The notes under the pieces are model-generated. The model was not told where the DNA came from and searched no databases. It saw nothing but the letters and a program-made list of their open reading frames with translations. This document shows, one piece after another, positions 1 to 9,690 of a stretch of DNA of 64,000 nt. Numbering within the stretch: position 1 is the stretch's first letter; the number at the start of each line of letters is the position of its first letter. Origin of the DNA: Phytophthora colocasiae (lineage: Eukaryota > Oomycota > Peronosporomycetes > Peronosporales > Peronosporaceae); contig JAGKQI010000081.1 in NCBI GenBank assembly GCA_018806915.1, positions 310,001 to 374,000 on the forward strand. Reading direction: 5' to 3'. The translations under genes were made by a program, and so were the position numbers.

Positions 1-189
1 TTCTGTGGTGATGCTGTTGTAGGTGTTGAAGGTGATGCCAACCAGCGCATTGTTGAGTTAAGGAAGCGGTTGCTTCGTGACGCGCACCGCGAAGTTTTTT
101 GCGCTCTCGACCGAGCGCTGATCAATGCGAAGCTGCCAATGCTTCACCAAATCTGGATCTCGTTCCTTGCTGGTGATCGGACATAGTAC
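1..189 (+). CDS. Possible 3' end of an unidentified gene
   Basis: Frame 1 is open from the window edge to a TAG at 187-189 and encodes about 62 residues ending in ISFLAGDRT. The segment is rich in charged, helix-forming residues (RIVELRKRLLRDAHREVF). It could be the last exon of a gene whose body lies outside the window. No domain is recognised and the opposite strand also has a partly open frame, so the coding call is weak. Confidence 0.3.
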
Positions 190-321
190 TACTATATTCT
201 AATATCGCTAATTGACATCTATTAAAAATACTATCAATCCCTGGATATGGTATTTAGTACACTAAATATCGCATAAAGTACAAACTAAAATGTATCTTTC
301 AGGTATAAAGTAATACTACAA

Positions 322-338
322 TCTCATTGGTCCATTTC
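322..338 (+). promoter_or_regulatory. Oomycete-type core promoter (Inr/FPR-like) of the HDAC gene
   Basis: The sequence TCTCATTGGTCCATTTC closely follows the oomycete initiator plus flanking promoter region consensus GCTCATTYYNCAWTTT. It lies 27 bp upstream of the ATG at 365, which would give a very short 5' leader. That short leader is common in Phytophthora. Confidence 0.55.
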
Positions 339-364
339 CACTCCCAAGTCAAAAGTCAAAGCAA

Positions 365-2980
365 ATGGCCGGGAGCTCCCAAGCGCAAGCTGCAGCTGCG
401 TTGACGTCTCCGTACGCAGCGCCCAAGGCCTCCCCAGAGGACGACGGGGATTACGATGAAGAGGAAGATACGTATCTACTGCACAACCTGGCGGAGCAAG
501 GGCGTGCGGACCGTTTACGCTTACTATTGCCACTTCCATCGGACGGCCTTGAGCCTCCTCCACGTCTGAGCGTCCTCTCGAGCGAGACGAGTCTATTGGA
601 GAAGGACGACATGGGATTTCTACCTTTACACGTGGCTGTTATCCACCAGCAATTGGACTGTGTGGTGCACCTTCTTCGCTACTCTCCAGCACTCACCAGC
701 GCCATGCTGAGACTCAAAGGAGGAGACTTTGGCACCCCTTTCCTCCACTTGGTACTGAGGGTTGGAGCTATCAACGCTTCGTTTAGTGAACAGGTGATTA
801 AGGAGCTGTTTAACGAGAAGAATCCAAAGACAGAGAAGGATTTCTACGGCGAAGACGTCCGAGCGCTGCTGTTCGAGAAAGTGGGGGCTAGAGATGAAGA
901 GGGCAACTCGGTTTTCCACCTCTGCGCTCGTTATGACCTCGTCACTTGTCTGGACGTTCTAGCTTCGTTCTATAGGCAACAACTGGCTGTTATGGAAACT
1001 GAAGATAATTCCGTTGCTGACGGGGAGAAGAAGAAGAAGACTCCGTTGAAGCTCGAGGCGCTGCTGGAGAAGGACAACAAAGTGGGTTTTCGAGCGCTGC
1101 ATGAAGCGATGAAGTATCAAGCGGCTGAGACTGGAAGGAGGCTGGTGAGTGAGTACACTGTGGATGTGAATCCCTTAACCCCGCTGCAGCAGACTCCAGC
1201 ACATATTGCAGCACTGGCAGGCTTTGCCGAAGGAGTGAAGATCCTGCGCAGTTCTCCTCGGGATATCGCCGCTAAGTTTGCGCTGAAAGATTCACATGGT
1301 TGTACAGCAGCCCAAGTAGCGCGAAGGTGTGGATTTAATGCGCTTGAGGGAGATTTACTGGCAGCACAAGCAGGAAATTTTGTCGAGAAGCCAGCGACAC
1401 GTAAGGAAAAGGTTGCCCAAGAAGACCAGACGCGCTTCTTTTTTCATCCTGAAGTGTGGAAGCATTTGCCCATGGCATATCACCGTCGTGGTGGTCCAGA
1501 CCCCCCACCGGAGAATCCTGAACGCATTGATACGCTTGTAGACCCAGTGTTTGGGATCCTCCGATCCCGCGAGTTCCAACGGCCGAATGTGAAGTGGGAC
1601 CATGACATTGAACGCGCGGATATTGCCGACATTTTACGTGTGCATGAATTTCACTATGTTGATCGTATCCGCAAGAACTGTATGCCACTAGCCGCGTCTG
1701 TTGTGGGTAAGGAGCCGGTCGCGTCCAAGAACGATTCAAGTCACGAGAAGTTCCCGGGTCAATCGGAATCGACGTCTCCCAGTAGCATTTACGACGCGGA
1801 GGAGTGTCATGCAACGTTTCCTATGGATTTGGACACAGCTTTGTCGGTCCGCTCCTACGATGCAGCCTCCCGTGCAGCTGGGGCGGTTTGCAAGGCAGTG
1901 GACGAGGTTGTAGCTGGCAAGTGCAGGAATGCTTTCTGTATCGTCCGACCACCTGGACACCACGCTGGACCGGTAGGGAAGGTGGTTTGTGAGAACGATC
2001 CCGAGGGAAGCCTAGGCTTCTGTCTATTCAATAACGTGGCGGTTGGTGCAGCGTATGCACGTGCACATTTGAAGCACCGCGGCATTAACAAGGTCGCGAT
2101 CCTGGACTTCGACGTGCATCACGGCAACGGAACGGAGGAGATCGTGCGACAGCTTGTGCCATCCACCAAGGAGATCGTCTTCGAGACGCCCTATGGAGCT
2201 GGCAAACAGGTCGTGCATCAGTACAAGCCTTGGCGCAGCGACGACGACTCGGAGAACGTTTTCTTCTGCTCCGTACACGGCTATGGTCACAAAGACCCTA
2301 AGAACAAGGAGGAGTTGGCGAAAGGAGAGACTCAAGGCTGGTTTTTACCCTGGCTCAGGCGTCTCGGACGTCAAAGAGGGCCCTGTCATTTGGGACGAAG
2401 GACTGCCGTTTTTGTCGCGAAGGCTCGTCCGCTTCTCGGCTGAAATGGCGCAGTGCGTTCCGGGACCGGATTCTGCCCAAGCTGCGCGAGTTTAACCTGG
2501 ATTTGATCTTCCTTTCGGCCGGTTTCGACGCCCACAAGAAGGAGCTCGTGAACTGGGGTTACGTGTCGCTTCTGGAGCAGGACTACGAGTGGCTCGTAGC
2601 TCACGTGAAGCAGGTGGCGAACTCGTGCTGTGACGGCAGACTCATCTCTCGGTGTTAGAAGCGGCTACAACTTCCACGGGCGAATGGTCTCACCCTTTGC
2701 ACGTAGCGTCGCTGCCCACACGCGTGCATTGATCAATCCTGCGCAGGAGAAGTGGGACGAGCACGAGATCGCCAAGGAGGCTGCGCACGAGCAAGCGCTG
2801 CTGGCCAATTACCTGGCTCCGACTGCTGCAGTTCCTGGTGTTACAGTGCTACAGACGAAGAAGCGCAATAAGTCGGAGACTGGAGTGCCGATGGTCCGTT
2901 CGAGGAGTAAACGCGCGAGGAAGGACGTGGACTACGTGGCGCTGGCCAAGGAACTGGCCGAGCAGAGCCAGAAATCCTGA
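365..2980 (+). CDS. Ankyrin-repeat class II histone deacetylase (frameshifted)
   Basis: Predicted zinc-dependent lysine deacetylase, probably acting on histones or other acetylated proteins. The ATG at 365 follows a core promoter. Residues about 80-330 resemble ankyrin repeats (FLPLHVAVIHQQLDCVVHLL, GFRALHEAM, TPAHIAALAGF). The HDAC domain starts near residue 370 (YHRRGGPDPPPENPERI). Catalytic features seen are RPPGHHAG near residue 527 and DFDVHHGNG near 579. SAGFDAH lies in another frame near 2515, and the GGY-like turn in a third frame near 2665. The frame changes at about 2335-2345, 2405-2415 and 2640-2665. The first two sit in runs of five T, so they could be sequencing errors. The tail to the TGA at 2978-2980 is basic (RSRSKRARK) and may be a nuclear signal. 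Family assignment is firm; functional status is not. Confidence 0.85.
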
Positions 2981-3151
2981 GCGTCAAGTTCGACGCCGTT
3001 TTTCAAGATACGTTTTTGGTAGTCGTCGTTGAAGTACTGTAACAAAGATCGGTTGGTTGGCGCGGCTGTCGTTACGTTTGGTGTCAGGTCTGCAGACCTA
3101 CCAGATATCTTGCTCCCGAAGTATGGAAGTAGATGCATCTACCGCTAAACC

Positions 3152-3596
3152 GCTACAAGCAGGCTGTTGCCAGGACCACCTCTGACAGTTTGCCGCAATC
3201 AGGTTTGGTTTCGAGAATTGCCCGTAAGCCTCTTCAATATGCTACCAGAGCAGCAGATCGCTCTCACTTCCGAGTTGGTGGTATGTTCACAATGAAATAT
3301 AGAAGCCTACTGGTATTGATCCTAACTTCTGTTTGTAGGATCCAGACCCCAAGGTCGTTTTGCAGTCGCTCAAGACTTTGCCTTTACTGCATCAAACTGC
3401 TGTGCTGTGGCTACTGGACTTGCTGAACGAAGTTATCAAGCATCAACATGAGAATAAGATGACCGCTAAGAGCATGGGTATGTTGTCTTTTTCCTTTTTT
3501 TTTTACTACTGTAGTGTGAAGCTGTATACTCACGCCATACTCGTGTCTTTCACAGCTATCGTCATAGCGCCTAACCTATTGACAGTCCAGACATAA
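3152..3596 (+). pseudogene. RhoGAP domain fragment
   Basis: Three short exons read as the second half of a RhoGAP domain: VWFRELPVSLFNMLPEQQ, then LLHQTAVLWLLDLLNEV and ENKMTAKSMG, then AIVIAPNLL before a TAA at 3594-3596. These match the RhoGAP helices that end in the conserved KMTA..NLA.V.APNLL block. Introns are 3281-3338 (58 bp) and 3478-3555 (78 bp), both GT-AG. The N-terminal half with the catalytic arginine finger (GxxRxSG) is missing. A stop codon bounds the frame upstream and the protein stops six residues after the last motif. It looks like a truncated relic of a Rho-family GTPase-activating protein beside the HDAC gene. Confidence 0.65.
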
Positions 3597-5470
3597 AACT
3601 GCCGTTAAAATGTTCATTTTGGCTGGACTGTGACCAGCGAAACTTGCCTCGGTGTGCTGATGAGCGCAACGCGGCAGAAACGTCGAGGCGATTCGTTAAA
3701 TTATTGGCGGCTGGCTATCGCGTGGCAGCAATTGAGCAGTGAATCCAATGCAAACACCACTGGCAGGCAGAGCAGTCTCCGTCGGTCGAAAGCAGGGACA
3801 TGGATCCGCTTCGACCTACAGTACACTTTTTTGGCAGACTGGCACCACCAAACGTATCCAAAAGTGGATTGCTGATTGGATGGTTTAGCCACAGATGGTT
3901 CCGTTCAGTGGCTCGATCGACTGCGTCATCATCGACACCAACAGTCGCAACGACCGCCAGCATACTGAGTCCGAGTCAAACGATATTCGATGGCATGCGA
4001 TACACACAGACGAGAGGGATCGAGACAGCACAGAGCTGAGCTCATGACCGACCTATCTGCTCCGTCACCTGCCTCCTCGCCAGCCTATCCATCCGGACTT
4101 CACTGGCCTTGGGCTTCACTGGCCTTGGGGCAAAATTGCCGAGCATGCAGGTGTAGCCATCTAAGTCCAAAGTTGCACCAGCATAGGGGTCGGAAGATAC
4201 TCCTCCGATTGACTTGATTTGACTATGACTACGCCGGCTGCTACGTTAGCCCTATCCCGTGTAGAATGAACGTTTTATCTTGTTTTCAGTATGATGCGAC
4301 ATCAAGTATGAACCAGAGCTGGGAAAGGGCAGCCGCGAGTGAAGGTGAAGCAGCATCTATTGGATAAAAACGCGGTCGTTTCGACCAATCCCGAGTCGGC
4401 ACGGCATGATATCAGTTGTCGCACATGTCACAGCTGATACAAAATAGTATACTACGTGAATGTAAATATCATACTAACGTTTCAATATAATATTTACCCT
4501 ACCAAATTCTAAGCAAATAGCCCTACGGCTTGAAGCTTCAACCACCTGGAGGCTATGTCTGTTCGAATGCGGCTACTGTGTAGGTCTCAAGTAGAAAGTC
4601 TCAAGTAGAAAGATTCAAACGTAGCTTCACCTTGATGTAGAGCGTTTGTATGTTAGATTGGATAGAATCGCAATGCTTCAAAGCTTGACGAGACATAGAT
4701 AGCTGTCACTCGGGACCCAGCAACCTTGCATGACTAAAGCACGAGTCCTGGCATGTTGGCGAAATAAACCCACCCACAACTGTGCTGCTGAGTAATATAC
4801 CTTTGTTTCTATTCCTCTCATAGTACTTGTTTGTTCAACCCATATAGGTTGTGTGTACTAGCCAGTCGTCGTGCTAATCCGTAATCTGTCAAGAACAGTA
4901 ACTTCGCTAGGTTTTTAGTACGATACGAAAAGGTTGGCGAGATACATCATGTACAGTGAAGCTTTTCCCACAAGCTAGTTCTAAATGAATGCAAATAATT
5001 AAGATTCAAACGTAAGTCCATCTTGACGTGAAGCTTTTGTCCGTTAGAATTTGAATCTTTGATAGATTGAAAGACACGGATAGCCATCACTCAACCCAAA
5101 ACCTTTTTTCGTTTACCAAATAAATGGCAGGAGCAGATCATGCTTGTGTGTACTTTAGACAAGATTGGTTTGTTCAACGATAATGGTCTCATATGGTACC
5201 TTATGTGTGCTAGCCAATTGTTGTGCTAATCTGTCAAGTAACTTCAACTTGAATGCGATTTTTTATTTAACAGAAGTACATATAATACCGTTGGCTGTTG
5301 TCTGTCCCAATGCCCTCGCAGTTGTCGTACCTTCACTGCTCTACAACTAGGATCGGAGCAAAGTTTGCAAATATTTGTAGTAGTAACAATACTATTCTAG
5401 ATTTTTCTCAAATAGTACTCTGGCGTTTTGCAATCATCCCTACCCCTTGTTACTATTTGGCGCCCTCTCG
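3597..5470. other. Gene-poor intergenic region
   Basis: No convincing gene was found. Open frames are short and start without promoter features. The interval 3625-4050 has a few protein-like patches (for example LLAAGYRVAAIEQ, interrupted by stops) that may be a decayed coding or transposon relic. The rest is AT-rich and contains a diverged duplication, listed separately. Confidence 0.5.
4605..5270 (+). repeat. Diverged direct duplication (two units about 0.3 kb)
   Basis: Two related segments follow each other. Unit 1 starts near 4611 with AAGATTCAAACGTA and unit 2 near 5001 with the same 14 bases. Both continue through TTGATAGATTGA/GACGAGACATAGATAG-like text, a CATCACTC/GTCACTCG block and a TTTGTTCAAC motif (near 4830 and 5169). 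Both end with GTGCTAATC TGTCAAG near 4870-4900 and 5222-5240. Many substitutions and indels separate them, so the duplication is old. Function unknown; possibly remnants of an LTR or other non-coding element. Confidence 0.55.
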
Positions 5471-5490
5471 CTTCAATATCGATATTGAAG
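5471..5490. promoter_or_regulatory. Perfect 20-bp palindrome upstream of the HSF gene
   Basis: CTTCAATATCGATATTGAAG is its own reverse complement. It lies about 290 bp before the HSF start codon and about 90 bp before the probable transcription start. It contains TTC and GAA half sites, but not in the tight nTTCnnGAAn spacing of a classical heat-shock element. It may bind a dimeric factor; this is inference. Confidence 0.45.
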
Positions 5491-5516
5491 ATGGGCGATC
5501 CTCTCTGTTCCTTGCA

Positions 5517-5553
5517 ATTGGCTGAAACCCATTTTAAATAGCTGCGATTGGCT
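5517..5553 (+). promoter_or_regulatory. Two inverted CCAAT boxes of the HSF promoter
   Basis: ATTGGC occurs at 5517-5522 and ATTGGCT at 5547-5553, so CCAAT is read twice on the minus strand. They are 31-60 bp upstream of the initiator-like element. An A/T-rich stretch (TTTTAAATA) lies between them. NF-Y-like binding is inferred from the motif only. Confidence 0.4.
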
Positions 5554-5577
5554 AAAAATGGCCTGAAACTGCCAGCT

Positions 5578-5593
5578 GCTCACTGAATTTTTG
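5578..5593 (+). promoter_or_regulatory. Initiator-like core promoter of the HSF gene
   Basis: GCTCACTGAATTTTTG matches the oomycete Inr half well and the FPR half weakly. It would place transcription start about 180 bp upstream of the ATG at 5762. Confidence 0.35.
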
Positions 5594-5761
5594 TTTGCAA
5601 GCCGACTTGGGCCTCAGTTAGCAAAAAGACAGGAAAGCCGCAGGTCGATTGCCGTCAAGAAGCAGCCAGCCAGCAGCCCACACACACACTACACAGCGCG
5701 GCGCATAACGCCACCGACCCAACAGGCAACCATACAGACCCCACAGCTCCAGCCCCTCAGC

Positions 5762-6844
5762 ATGAAGGACGCCCCGTCCACTAGCAACAGCCTCACACCA
5801 GGCAACAGACGACCAAGAGCGCAGAGCATGCAACACTTCGGCGACAAGTGCGCTGTACCCAGAGAATGCTGCAGCTCCGGCTCGTTCGTGAGCAAATTGT
5901 ACCGCATGGTGGACTCGGAACCTTCCACCATCGTCTCATGGTGCAGAGGCGGCAGCGCCTTCTGCATCGTAGACCCCAAGATGATGGCTGAGCACTGCCT
6001 GCCAAAGTACTTCCGTCACCGGCGCTTCTCGTCGCTCATCCGCCAGCTCAACTTCTACAGCTTCTACCGCGTGCAGGAGGGACAGCTTACGATCTACCAG
6101 CACTCATTCTTCCGGAAGGGCCGCCCCGACCTGCTCGTGCACATCAAGCGCCGTGGAGCTGGAAAGGCCAAGGACCCGTGGTTCGACCCACTCGCCAACA
6201 CAAGCAGCAAGGCCCCAGAGCAGAGCACGACCGCAATTACGCTAACGCCCATGAGCGGCGCACAGACACCGACGATGACTCCGACGCCACTGGGTCTTGC
6301 TTCGTGCTACTCGCCGATGGCTAAAGCTGTGGCTTTGGACAACATGTCGCCGGCATTGAAGCCAGCTATGGCGCCCCCCTCAGTGGATCTCGGAGGTGCG
6401 TTCCTGAGCGACGGGTTGAAGAAGGATATGGAGCACACATACCCGCTTCCGTCGGCTCTTACTATGAAGAACGAGCTGATGTTTGGCGACCTGATGGACT
6501 CGGATCTGTCCCTGCCCAAGACGTCAACACCGCTGGACATCGACATCCAGGACTTCCTCACAGACGACTGCAACATCACACCTGGCCAGATCGAGGACCG
6601 GCTGTGTGCCGGCATGAACCAAAGCAAACGTGCGTTGGTGTCGCGCGATTGCCTCAAGTTCGACGACAATCAGAGTTTGGAGCCGTCGCCCGTGCTGACG
6701 AACCAGGAGGATGCCGAGTCAGCCAGCTTTGAGAATGAAGTGCTCATGGACTTGGCCAATGTCGAGCCAGGTGCATGGGAGGTTCCATTGTCGCCGTTGA
6801 ACGACGAGGAGGACATGATGCCGTGGCTGGATCTGTGCTTCTAG
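5762..6844 (+). CDS. Heat-shock-factor-type transcription factor
   Basis: Predicted sequence-specific DNA-binding transcription regulator of the HSF family, nuclear, 360 residues. The first ATG in frame is at 5762; the frame is open upstream but has no earlier ATG. The HSF DNA-binding domain occupies about residues 40-130: FVSKLYRMVD, then STIVSWCRGGSAFCIVD, then FRHRRFSSLIRQLNFYSFYR (recognition helix), then HSFFRKGRPDLLVHIKRR. The rest is low complexity, rich in T, P, S and D, with acidic patches near the end (PLNDEEDMMPWLDLCF) that look like an activation region. No clear heptad-repeat trimerisation domain is seen after the DNA-binding domain. No introns. Oomycetes have expanded HSF families, so the target stress cannot be named. 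Confidence 0.9.
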   Translation: MKDAPSTSNSLTPGNRRPRAQSMQHFGDKCAVPRECCSSGSFVSKLYRMVDSEPSTIVSWCRGGSAFCIVDPKMMAEHCLPKYFRHRRFSSLIRQLNFYSFYRVQEGQLTIYQHSFFRKGRPDLLVHIKRRGAGKAKDPWFDPLANTSSKAPEQSTTAITLTPMSGAQTPTMTPTPLGLASCYSPMAKAVALDNMSPALKPAMAPPSVDLGGAFLSDGLKKDMEHTYPLPSALTMKNELMFGDLMDSDLSLPKTSTPLDIDIQDFLTDDCNITPGQIEDRLCAGMNQSKRALVSRDCLKFDDNQSLEPSPVLTNQEDAESASFENEVLMDLANVEPGAWEVPLSPLNDEEDMMPWLDLCF

Positions 6845-7379
6845 ACTGTTTCCGCCCGATAGACGAAGCCCCGTGACGCTGATTATTTAAGCCCCAGCGC
6901 CGCTGCCCAGCCCCAGTCTGTCCCCTTCCCGTCCCCCAAAGTCGATGCCTCCAAGGCTCCACGCAATTTTTCTATCATCGTTCCCAGTTATGACTCCAAG
7001 TGTCGTAGGATGTAGGCAGGAAATTAAGTTAGCAAGTTATTAAGGCGAGGATTAGGACGTAGCAGTATGTAAAGTAGGAAGTAGGCTAGCAGCAGAGCAA
7101 GAAGGAAACGAAACACGATAAAAAAAAAGCGTTTGATGGACTCGACCTGTAGGCTACAACTTGAAGCCTCTTGCTAAGATTCATTACGCCGTAGTGTCGG
7201 TCACCTGCCGCCATGCTCCATGCTCGCCGTCGGCACACGCCGTCTGCTTTTGGGATAGGCATCAACCAACCCAGGTTGACGGTGATCGCTCACCTTAGGC
7301 TACGACAGTACAACGTGAATGAAATCATCGGCATGAACGCTCCTGCAGACAAGGCATACATTGGTTGTGGCTATCTTAC
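6845..7379. other. Convergent 3' intergenic region
   Basis: This 535-bp stretch lies between the 3' ends of the HSF gene (+) and LTV1 (-). It contains an A8 run near 7121 and no supported gene. It probably holds both 3' untranslated regions. Confidence 0.5.
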
Positions 7380-9080
7380 TCAGTACTTGAAGATGGACAC
7401 GCGCCCAGCCACCGTCTGCGTGGACTGGCGCGCTTCCTCCTCCTTGAACGCCATCTTGGTCTCCTTCTTCTCGGCACGTCGAGCCATCTTCTCCATCTTG
7501 ACAGCGGCCTTGCGTGCACGTTTCTCGTCCTTCGTCTCGCCCTTCTGTCTCCGACTGGACTCGGACTGCTCCTTGTGCTGCTTCTTCTCCCTGCTCTTGA
7601 CTGGCGCCTCCATCTCAAACACGCCCAACGGCATACCCGTCTTACGCGACAGCGTCACCTTCTGCTTGCGGATGTCCTCGCCCTCAGCGATGCTGGCGAT
7701 CACAGGCTGTTTCTTCTTCTTACGTCGCGTCGGCGCCTCCTCTCGCAGCACCGTCGGGTGGTTGTCCAGCGTCGAGTACGTACTCACGATGGTCTCGCAG
7801 TCCCATTTCTCTCGCTCCTCTCGCTGCAAATACTGGTTGCGCTCGAACAGCTGCTGCAGCTCCTTCTCCTCGCGCTCGGCACGCGCCACGGCGTCCTCAG
7901 GCTCCTCCTCGTCCTCCGTCTCGGCATTTTCGTCATACTCGTAGGCAAAACGCTCCGCCTCGCACTGCTCCAGCACCTGCTTCAAATTGTTGCCTGCACG
8001 CAGCGGATTGCCCAGTTTCCCTTCTGCATCTGCTAGTTCCTGCTGTACGAACGCGTAGTCCTCCACGACGGCAGCAAGCAGTTCACCGTCCAGCGTCTCC
8101 TTACCGCGGGTCTCCGGGTCGTCCTCTTCCAGTTCACCCAGCTGTTCGTCATCGTATTCCTCCGCTAACGTCTTCTCGAAGAGCTCATCAAGCGCACGTT
8201 GTGCCTCATCGCGATCCTCGGGCGTCTCGACCTCGTGTTCGCCATCAGTAAACTCCTCTTCGTCGTCGCTGAACTCCTCGTCCTCACTGTCCGTGATGTT
8301 GCCACGGTGAAGCGGAGTGACGCCGCTTGCTGCCTCCATTAGTTTGGCAATGTGCGCGTCGTAGTCAAAGTCATCCGCACCGCCCTCTTCGTTGTCTTCA
8401 GCTGCCTGAACCACAAAATTGTCGTCCAGCTCCTCGAACGCCTCGTCATTCACCAGGGCCTCCCTCAAGTCGTCGTCCATGACGTCCGTAGTGAGTGTGA
8501 TAGCGTCCAGTAGTCGGTCCTGCTCTTCCGTACTTGGCAATGCATCGTCAGGCAGGTCAACCTTCCTAGAGAGGGCACGAGCCTCCTCCCCAGAGTCAAA
8601 GCGGCTCGTAGCCGAGTAGAATTTGCCCTGTCCCATCTCCTTCATGTGCTGCGAGTAGTCGTAGCCATCTCTAGGCAGACCGTTCTCGTCGATGAGGTCC
8701 TCAGCCTCCACGCCACCGAAGCGAACTTTACGCACAGGGAAGGCGCTTTTGCTCTTAATCTTCTTGCTGGAGCTCTTGGGCGCTGGGGTGTCAACGAGGT
8801 CCGGCATCTCGTCATCACTGTCCAGCTCTGAGTCGTCGTCGTCTTCACCGTCAGACTCAGAGTCGGAACGGAGCTCTACGTGTTGACTGGAGGACAGTAG
8901 AACATACTTGGAGGCTTCGGGGTCGTTGGCCTTGGGGTCCCGTTGACTGCGGTGTACCACGTGGAAGTGCTGCGCTGTCTTCTTGTTGATGAATTGTTTC
9001 TTTCGGCCCTGTTATAATAGTAGAAGGTTCATTAGCCATTGTTAACAGAAGAGGAAGAGAAGAGAGGAGGAACTTGCCAT
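7380..9080 (-). CDS. LTV1: LTV1-like 40S ribosome biogenesis factor
   Basis: LTV1 family proteins help assemble and export the small ribosomal subunit. The start codon is at 9080-9078, followed at once by an intron 9077-9009 (69 nt) with GC-AG ends (GCAAGT...AACAG). Exon 2 runs 9008-7380. Splicing gives an N-terminus GRKKQFINKKTAQHFHVVH followed by RSQRDP, the hallmark LTV1 opening. A second hallmark follows near residue 110 (DGYDYSQHMKEMG). The middle is strongly acidic, and the C-terminal third is basic coiled-coil (DEKRARKAAVKMEKMARRAEKKE) ending in SIFKY. Total is about 543 residues. Without the intron, no ATG opens the conserved N-terminus. The next gene, a zuotin-type ribosome-associated J protein, is on the same strand. 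Confidence 0.85.
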
Positions 9081-9261
9081 GGTGCTGAGTCTCAGATGCT
9101 CGAATGCCTTTCACTGGTCTACAGTACCTGTACCATCATGGCCAAATAAAAATCTGCCAATTAGAACGCGCTCTCATATCGCTACAGACAGATACTTTGA
9201 GAGTAGATACGTTTTTTAAATCAAATTATAGAGATATGGCATTGACATCTCTATATGTTTG

Positions 9262-9283
9262 TTTTGCGCGGATCCGCGCAAAA
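9262..9283. repeat. Perfect 22-bp palindrome, copy 1 of the TGCGCGGATCCGCGCA motif
   Basis: The core TGCGCGGATCCGCGCA (9265-9280) is extended by TTT and AAA on its sides to a perfect 22-bp palindrome. It is about 180 bp upstream of the LTV1 start codon. The same 16-bp core recurs 188 bp away. Confidence 0.6.
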
Positions 9284-9451
9284 GCACCACACTCCACGCA
9301 GAGCGAGCTCAGCTCTAAAACTTGGTAGATATATATAGAACCGATTGAAGCAGCTTGTGACGCATTTGCAGGGCGCTGCCTCGCGTGCACCACGCACACG
9401 GGCGAAATATCTGCTTAAGCTGATGCGCGAAAACGGCTGCCACGTTATCGA

Positions 9452-9469
9452 ATGCGCGGATCCGCGCAT
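9452..9469. repeat. Perfect 18-bp palindrome, copy 2 of the TGCGCGGATCCGCGCA motif
   Basis: ATGCGCGGATCCGCGCAT is a perfect palindrome sharing its 16-bp core with the one at 9265-9280. Two identical palindromic cores in one intergenic region suggest a shared protein-binding site or remnants of a small inverted-repeat element. Confidence 0.6.
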
Positions 9470-9555
9470 GCGGTAAAAGCGTTCGATAGTTTTATTTGAT
9501 TGAGTAGGTCAAAATCATGCGACCTATGTCTCAGCATATTGTTCAATATGCCACT

Positions 9556-9613
9556 AGAGAGGTCGTCGTCGATCTGACCTCTCTAACAGCATTCAGTATG
9601 CTGTTAGAGAGGT
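9556..9613. repeat. Two mutually exclusive hairpins in the zuotin 3' flank
   Basis: ACCTCTCTAACAGCAT at 9577-9592 pairs perfectly with 9598-9613 over 16 bp with a 5-nt loop. The segment 9576-9584 (GACCTCTCT) can instead pair perfectly with 9556-9564. A further 8-bp inverted repeat (GCATATTG/CAATATGC) lies just upstream near 9534-9551. The zuotin stop codon is at 9691-9693, so on the minus strand these structures would lie in its 3' untranslated region. Role unknown: RNA stability, 3'-end formation or a small inverted-repeat element. Confidence 0.5.
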
Positions 9614-9690
9614 GGTACAGTAGTGTGAGTTTCAATGGCGTGTTGTACTTCTTTATGTTAATGAAGCTGTTGTTGTTGGTACGGGGGTGC

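Larger units (their letters stand above)
9081..9690. other. Intergenic region between zuotin and LTV1
   Basis: This 610-bp interval holds the LTV1 promoter and the zuotin 3' flank. It contains no supported gene, but is rich in perfect palindromes and hairpins, listed separately. Confidence 0.5.

Noticed and set aside
3625..4050. MutS-like or transposase gene fragment
   Set aside because: Only a short patch (LLAAGYRVAAIEQ) suggests it; stops on both sides and no other motif.
7213..8036. Two plus-strand frames over LTV1
   Set aside because: Antisense shadows of the acidic and basic repeats of LTV1; low-complexity serine/leucine text.
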